From Calendula officinalis (taxonomy: Eukaryota > Streptophyta > Magnoliopsida > Asterales > Asteraceae): a DNA stretch of 64,000 nucleotides. The translations under genes were made by a program, and so were the position numbers. The notes under the pieces are model-generated. The model was not told the DNA's origin. It did not search any database and saw nothing but the letters and a program-made list of their open reading frames with translations. How positions within the stretch are numbered: the stretch's first letter is position 1; every line of letters starts with the position of its first letter. This document shows, piece after piece, positions 59,779 through 64,000 of this stretch. The stretch spans positions 78,490,901 through 78,554,900 of the forward strand of contig OY970829.1 of assembly GCA_963853835.1 (NCBI GenBank), written 5' to 3'.

Positions 59779-60400
59779 CTCCCTACGTCCCAATTTTATT
59801 GTCAATTATAAAAAAGCACACAATTTAAGAAAAATACATTAATTATACAATGTTACCAATCAATAAGTTCTAATGGTCAAGATTATCACATATGTGTATA
59901 CATTGAGGGGTATTTTGGTCATTTTTAAAAATAAAAATATTTTTTTATTTTTTATTTTAGAATTATTTATTTTTTATTTTAGAATTATTTATTTTTTATT
60001 TTTTATTATTATTATTTAAAAAAAATTATTATTTTTCATTATTAATACATAATGTGATTGCATACGGAATCACATGTGATTATATATTGAATCACATTTG
60101 ATTGCATATTGAATCACATGTAATTGAACTAAAACATCAAATGTGATTAAATATACAATAATATGTGATTTTACACTAAAACCACATGTGATTAAGTACT
60201 ACACGTAATTATCAAATAAATATTCTTTTCTTAATGAAAAAAATAATAAAATAGATAAAATATAATAAAATAAAATAAAAATCAGAATTTTTTCTAAGTG
60301 TCAAATGACCAAAATACTTCTTCATGTATAAAATATGTGATTAATATTGACAATTATATCTTATTGATTAATGGTTGATATTTATTACTCGGGACTTCGC
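59779..60400. mobile_element. Inverted-repeat element with CTCCCTACGTCC left end
   Basis: Left end CTCCCTACGTCCCAATTTTA after TA. Long arms (accaatcaataag, tattttggtcattt) recur inverted near 60300-60385. The right terminus is decayed. The core carries AATCACATGTGATT-type palindromes (60050-60190) and a tattttttattt array (59935-60005). Confidence 0.6.
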
Positions 60401-61102
60401 AAAAATAATGAAACTCATTGAACGTTTCTATTTCTATTAGAAGATATTATAAATTAACTATATTTAATATTTTCTAATTTGACCATTGGCTGTTTTGATT
60501 AAATTTTTATTTAGGGTTTAATAAAGTATTAGTTACGGTTAAATTTATTATTTTATTTATATTTAATTTTACTTAATTGTTTAGGTTGAAGGTTAAAGTC
60601 AACATTAAGTTAGGGTTTACCTGATTTTCCAATATTTGGGGTATTTATTTAATTCAATTTTGGAGCAAAATCTTTTTTAATTTATTTAATTTTTATACTC
60701 GTATGAAATATACACTTGAGTTTAATACCGGTCAAACATTTTTAAGCTTGAATAAATTTGACTATGCAAGTAGATTAAATAAAATATTCAGTTATTGATA
60801 ATAGCATTAATACATTGCCTATGATTATAACCACAAGCATAATATTGCCAAGTAATTTTGTTTAATATACAAAATGTATTCTTTTAAATTTATTTACTTT
60901 TAAAATTTTAAAATCTATATCTATATCGAAGATATAACGATTCATAAAATTGGCACCGGATTGGAGAAACTTTCTTCTCGGACTTATGCTATGAAGGTAT
61001 GTTTTTCCTATGCTTCCAAAAACTTAAGTTTTGTGCTTTGTACACGTGCATAATGTAATCTCCTAGAATGAGGACCACTGAGTATTTGTATAAAAATTTT
61101 AA

Positions 61103-61367
61103 CTTCCTTCGTCTCACAAAAAACTTCTCATTTCACTTTTAATTTTTGTCCCACAAAAAACTTCTCATTTCATACATTTGATGAGCTCCACATAATAAAA
61201 TATTATTATTACTAAATACTTCACCATTAACTATCCACTAACTATCTTTCTCTCTCCAAACCAATATTATATTTTAATCAAAGTTATTACCAATGACCCC
61301 ACCACTAATTATCACCTTAAAACTTATGCCAAAATTAAATGAGAAGTTTTTTGTGGGACGGAGGGAG
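61103..61367. mobile_element. Mariner-type MITE
   Basis: Ends CTTCCTTCGTCTCACAAAAA and inverse GTGGGACGGAGGGAG. TA is kept on the right only. 265 bp. Confidence 0.85.
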
Positions 61368-61761
61368 TATTTCCTTAGACTTTTCCCCATAATTGACTTT
61401 TAAGTTGACTATTTGTTGTATGATGTCAAAAAGGGTATAATTTTAACGGTTAAAAAGATACAACAATTTATAATAACCATGAACCTAAACCAAATTTTTT
61501 ATTTAAATGAATGATTTTTGTACTAAGAGATCCAATCATAATATTACAACATCAACCATATAAAGTTCTTCCACTTCAAATATTATTAACATAAACTAAA
61601 ATAGTATTGTTTTCAATTACATATCTTCATTTTTTAATTTAATTGTTAATTTCGTTATTGACAATTTAATTGCATAATTTATGTTTATAGAAAAAAATTA
61701 GTATTTAATATAGTACATAATCCATATTTGGCATTGCTCTCTAACTGGTTTCAAGGAAAAG

Positions 61762-61938
61762 TTCTATTACGGGAGCTGATTCGTACATAGCAACTTTTAT
61801 CCATACAGAGCAAATTCATTACAAATGACAATCATGCCCTTAATGGGAGGGATGAAATGTAAAATGTGTTAAAAGTATGGGATGAATTTGCTCTGCATGG
61901 ATAAAAGTTGCTCTGTACGAATCAGCTCCCTTCTATTA
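61762..61938. mobile_element. MITE with about 50-bp near-perfect terminal repeats
   Basis: The body 61770-61930 is flanked by TTCTATTA (61762-61769, 61931-61938). GGGAGCTGATTCGTACA and the next 30 bases recur inverted at the other end with very few differences. 161 bp, so nearly two thirds of it is terminal repeat. Degenerate relative at 15252-15448. Confidence 0.88.
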
Positions 61939-62392
61939 AACCATTTATTATCATCTAAATAAATTGTTTCGTGATCGTTATTTTGTTAAAGAATTACGTT
62001 TTAATATTTACTTATTAATGTTTGGACTGATTGTCTTACTTTTTTTTAATTTATTATTCTATTTTTCTCATTTTTCTATCAAGTATTCTTAAAATTTACA
62101 AAATTAATATAATTTGTAAGGATCAATTTAAAATGCTTTCGGTTTAAAAGCATTACACATTTTCTTATTCTACATGTGTTATTCATGCAATTAACGATAA
62201 ATTTTTGTATGACTATAAAAATTATATACGAGTAAAATTAGTTACAATCCGTGATTTTTCACGGGTCATAACCTAGTAATGATATATGAAAAGACAAATT
62301 TTTTAAGATCAGATTATCTTTAATGCGACCAAATAACACTTATCAAATTTTGTGTGAAGTCACGAAAAAAGTTAGTTAGCATCTAACAAAAT

Positions 62393-62406
62393 TTAAACTA
62401 GTAATT
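62393..62406 (-). terminator. 3' box of the U2 snRNA gene
   Basis: On the minus strand CAATTACTAGTTTAA fits the plant snRNA 3'-end signal CA-N(3-10)-AGTNNAA, with six spacer bases. It starts just after the RNA end. Confidence 0.7.
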
Positions 62407-62408
62407 GG

Positions 62409-62605
62409 AGGGGTGCGCCAGGCCTTGGTGGTAGTTTAAGACCAAGGCGACGCATGAAGAACCCCACTAGCAAGCTAGTGTGATGGATTCTTCCCCCATA
62501 AAAAATGAGATTAATATCGAGTGAGCCGATGACTCACATATCAGATATTAAACTGATAAGAACAGATACTACAGTTGATCTTAGCCAAAAGGCCGAGAAA
62601 GGTAT
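62409..62605 (-). ncRNA. U2 spliceosomal snRNA (about 197 nt)
   Basis: U2 pairs with the intron branch point in the major spliceosome. The minus strand begins ATACCTTTCTCGGCCTTTTG, contains the branch-point-recognition GTAGTA and the ATCAGTTTAATATCTGAT stem, an ATTTTTTA Sm site, and ends GCACCCCT. That is the U2 order and length. Stem IIb (GTGAGTC/GGCTCAC), stem III (GAAGAATCC/GGGTTCTTC with inner CACTAG/CTAGTG) and stem IV (GCCTTGGT/ACCAAGGC) differ from the usual sequences yet stay fully paired. One base before the branch-point element reads AACTGTAGTA where AAGTGTAGTA is usual. The complete promoter and 3' box argue for a transcribed gene rather than a retro-pseudogene. Confidence 0.93.
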
Positions 62606-62630
62606 GCTTTTTACTTCCTTCACCTTCTGC

Positions 62631-62637
62631 TTTTATA
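62631..62637 (-). promoter_or_regulatory. TATA box of the U2 gene
   Basis: On the minus strand TATAAAA begins 32 bases before the RNA start. Confidence 0.85.
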
Positions 62638-62671
62638 ACTGTTTTCCTCTTGGCAGTTTACTTCACTCAAG

Positions 62672-62682
62672 AGATGTGGGAT
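62672..62682 (-). promoter_or_regulatory. Upstream sequence element of the U2 gene
   Basis: On the minus strand ATCCCACATCT matches the plant snRNA element RTCCCACATCG at ten of eleven positions. It lies 34 bases from the TATA box, the spacing used for RNA polymerase II (polymerase III snRNA genes use about ten bases less). Confidence 0.88.
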
Positions 62683-62823
62683 GCAAATAACATTATAAAT
62701 GAAAATTCTGTTGTAATGACATTATAAATGCACAAGGTTCAAATCATTTTATGTTATCTATTTACCAGTAGTAAGTTTTAACATAATAGGAAAGATATCA
62801 ATCACGACATCAATATCTCCTAG

Positions 62824-62951
62824 TGTGCTGGCAAATCATTGTATTATAGGAATGTAGTTTAATGTATTTTAATGTAATATTAATATCTTGTATTATATAT
62901 TGGAAGTAATGGAATACCTCACAATCAACGTGAGATTACACAAATCTCTTA
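62824..62951 (+). repeat. Probable 5' LTR of a second copia element
   Basis: A short segment starting about TGTGCTGGCAAATC and ending TCTCTTA directly before a primer-binding site. The partner LTR is outside the window, so the left limit is a guess. Confidence 0.55.
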
Positions 62952-62962
62952 TGGTATCAGCC
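62952..62962 (+). promoter_or_regulatory. Primer-binding site of the second copia element
   Basis: TGGTATCAGCC, similar to the initiator-tRNA site of the first copia element. Confidence 0.75.
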
Positions 62963-63016
62963 TTTCTCACACTTCCTCAACCCTAATTCTGCCGTCTCCC
63001 TCACCGAAATTCCCCA

Positions 63017-64000
63017 ATGGCCACCGATTCTGCTACTTCCGATGGCCCTCTTCCCCTCTCCACTGTGCTTCATATGCTAACTATCAAACTTTCATCTACA
63101 AATTACCTTCTTTGGCATAAACAAATGATCCCCCTGCTCGCGTATCAAAAACTTACGGGTCATATTGATGGTTCTCTTCCCGAACCACCTGCCACTATTA
63201 CCACTGATAATACGACATCTCCGAATCCTGATCACGCATCCTGGACTGCTGCTAATCAGCGTGCGTTGATTTTGATTCAGTCCTCTTTATCGGAAGAGGC
63301 TATGGCCGAAACTCTTGGCTACGGGACGGCTTATGAAGTCTGGTCCGCTCTTGCTGCTATTTACCAACACGATTCTCTTGAGCGTACTCATACGCTAAGG
63401 GATTCTCTTCGTCATCTCAAGAAAGGAAGTACCTCTGTTTCAGAATACTCCCGAAAATTCAAAACTATTACCGATCAACTTGCTGCTATCGGTCATCCGC
63501 TAAATGAAGATGACAAGTCCCACTGGTTCCTGTGTGGTCTTGGCTCGTCATTTGAAACGTTCTCTACAACACAGCGTTTGATTTCTCCGAGGCCAAAATT
63601 TCGAGATCTAGTTTCACAAGCAGAAAGCCATGAAATGTTTCTCCAATCCATTACCGATTCATCCGTCACCCCGGTTGCCTTTAATACTTCCACCAGAACA
63701 CCCACTGATTTCTCTCGCAACCGTGGGCGATTTTCTCGAGGCTCTTCTAATCGGGGACGTGGTCGTAGCAACAGAAGACCTCCTCACTGTCAACTTTGTA
63801 GGAAGGAGGGACATTATGCCACACAATGTCCCGATTTACCTACTTTTACTCGTAATTCTACTATTGATGCTAACCTTGCAGATGCGTTTCATGCTCAATG
63901 TAATACATCGACGCCCGATTGGTATGTTGACACAGGTGCATCAGCTCATATGACACCCAATCTTGCAACTCTCGATGCCGGCAGCCCCTATTCCGGTAAT
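63017..64000 (+). CDS. Copia gag-pol, 5' part, open to the window edge
   Basis: Retrotransposon polyprotein, 328 codons without a stop up to base 64000. It begins MATDSATSDGPLPLSTVLHM. The Gag body (NYLLWHKQMIPLL, AYEVWSALAAIYQHDS, RLISPRPKFRDLVSQAESHE) is followed by an Arg/Gly/Ser-rich stretch, a CCHC zinc knuckle CQLCRKEGHYATQC (residues 258-271) and the protease core WYVDTGASAHMT (catalytic D305). Gag and protease are in one frame, as in most plant copia elements. The ATG is the first after the primer-binding site and lies 55 bases downstream of it. The uninterrupted frame suggests a younger copy than the element at 3334-10510. Confidence 0.9.
   Translation, partial: MATDSATSDGPLPLSTVLHMLTIKLSSTNYLLWHKQMIPLLAYQKLTGHIDGSLPEPPATITTDNTTSPNPDHASWTAANQRALILIQSSLSEEAMAETLGYGTAYEVWSALAAIYQHDSLERTHTLRDSLRHLKKGSTSVSEYSRKFKTITDQLAAIGHPLNEDDKSHWFLCGLGSSFETFSTTQRLISPRPKFRDLVSQAESHEMFLQSITDSSVTPVAFNTSTRTPTDFSRNRGRFSRGSSNRGRGRSNRRPPHCQLCRKEGHYATQCPDLPTFTRNSTIDANLADAFHAQCNTSTPDWYVDTGASAHMTPNLATLDAGSPYSGN

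Larger units (their letters stand above)
59174..62276 (+). mobile_element. Probable non-autonomous Helitron
   Basis: The 5' end TCTACTATTATAATAAA follows an A (an alternative TC start is four bases earlier). The 3' end has a stem-loop CCGTGA-TTTT-TCACGG (62249-62264), then nine bases and CTAG, followed by T. A|TC...CTAG|T is the Helitron signature, with no target duplication. No Rep/helicase frame is present. It contains three further MITEs, at 59779-60400, 61103-61367 and 61770-61930, so it is older than they are. That the two ends belong together is inferred from their order and orientation only. Confidence 0.55.

Noticed and set aside
63630..63953. 107-residue frame in another phase, and 63493-63771 on the minus strand
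   Set aside because: Both are shadows of the copia gag-pol frame from 63017, which carries the zinc knuckle and protease.

Overview
The window looks like a nuclear segment of a eudicot genome. It is AT-rich, its genes are intron-split and widely spaced, and the gaps are filled with LTR retrotransposons, SINEs, a probable Helitron and many miniature inverted-repeat elements (MITEs). The gene products and the repeat style would fit Asteraceae, but that placement is an inference. No bacterial or organellar features and no CRISPR array are visible.

Six protein-coding loci can be supported. They are a 95-residue serine-rich-like small protein (653-940, +); an XERICO-type RING-H2 ubiquitin ligase with a 5' UTR intron (1601-2059, -); a CONSTANS-LIKE/BBX transcription factor with two B-boxes and a CCT domain (15471-16878, -, 3 coding exons, 339 aa); a secreted subtilase of the AIR3/SBT5.3 type (28424-33138, +, 11 exons, 773 aa); a decayed berberine-bridge-enzyme-like oxidase (34367-35836, +, pseudogene); and a cytochrome P450 of the CYP724B/DWARF11 type (37465-41338, -, 9 exons, 493 aa) expected to act in brassinosteroid synthesis. 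The exon models were built by hand from GT/AG junctions, and their phases close exactly. The neighbouring genes are not functionally linked. XERICO-like, BBX and CYP724 are all growth or hormone regulators in plants, but their proximity here is probably coincidence.

The one RNA gene is a U2 snRNA gene (62409-62605, -). It has an upstream sequence element, a TATA box at polymerase II spacing, a 3' box, and stems that stay paired despite sequence changes.

Mobile DNA dominates the rest. A complete Ty1/copia element (3334-10510, -) has 5-bp target duplications and a pol frame broken by six stops but no frameshift. A partial Ty3/gypsy element lies inside its gag. A second gypsy copy of the same family, a 2.3-kb LTR with its primer-binding site, lies at 41880-44774. 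A second copia element begins at about 62824, and its gag-pol frame is open to the window edge. There are also at least five SINE-like insertions (three with clear 12-17 bp target duplications), a LINE 3' fragment, about ten mariner-type CTCCCTCCGTCC MITEs, hAT-type elements with TAGGGGTG ends and 8-bp duplications, Mutator-like MITEs with 9-bp duplications, a probable Harbinger remnant and a probable Helitron (59174-62276). Several nested insertions give a relative insertion order. I did not find a system that I would call new. The most notable items are the U2 locus, the stop-only decay of the copia pol, and the cluster of short palindromes shared by two loci.
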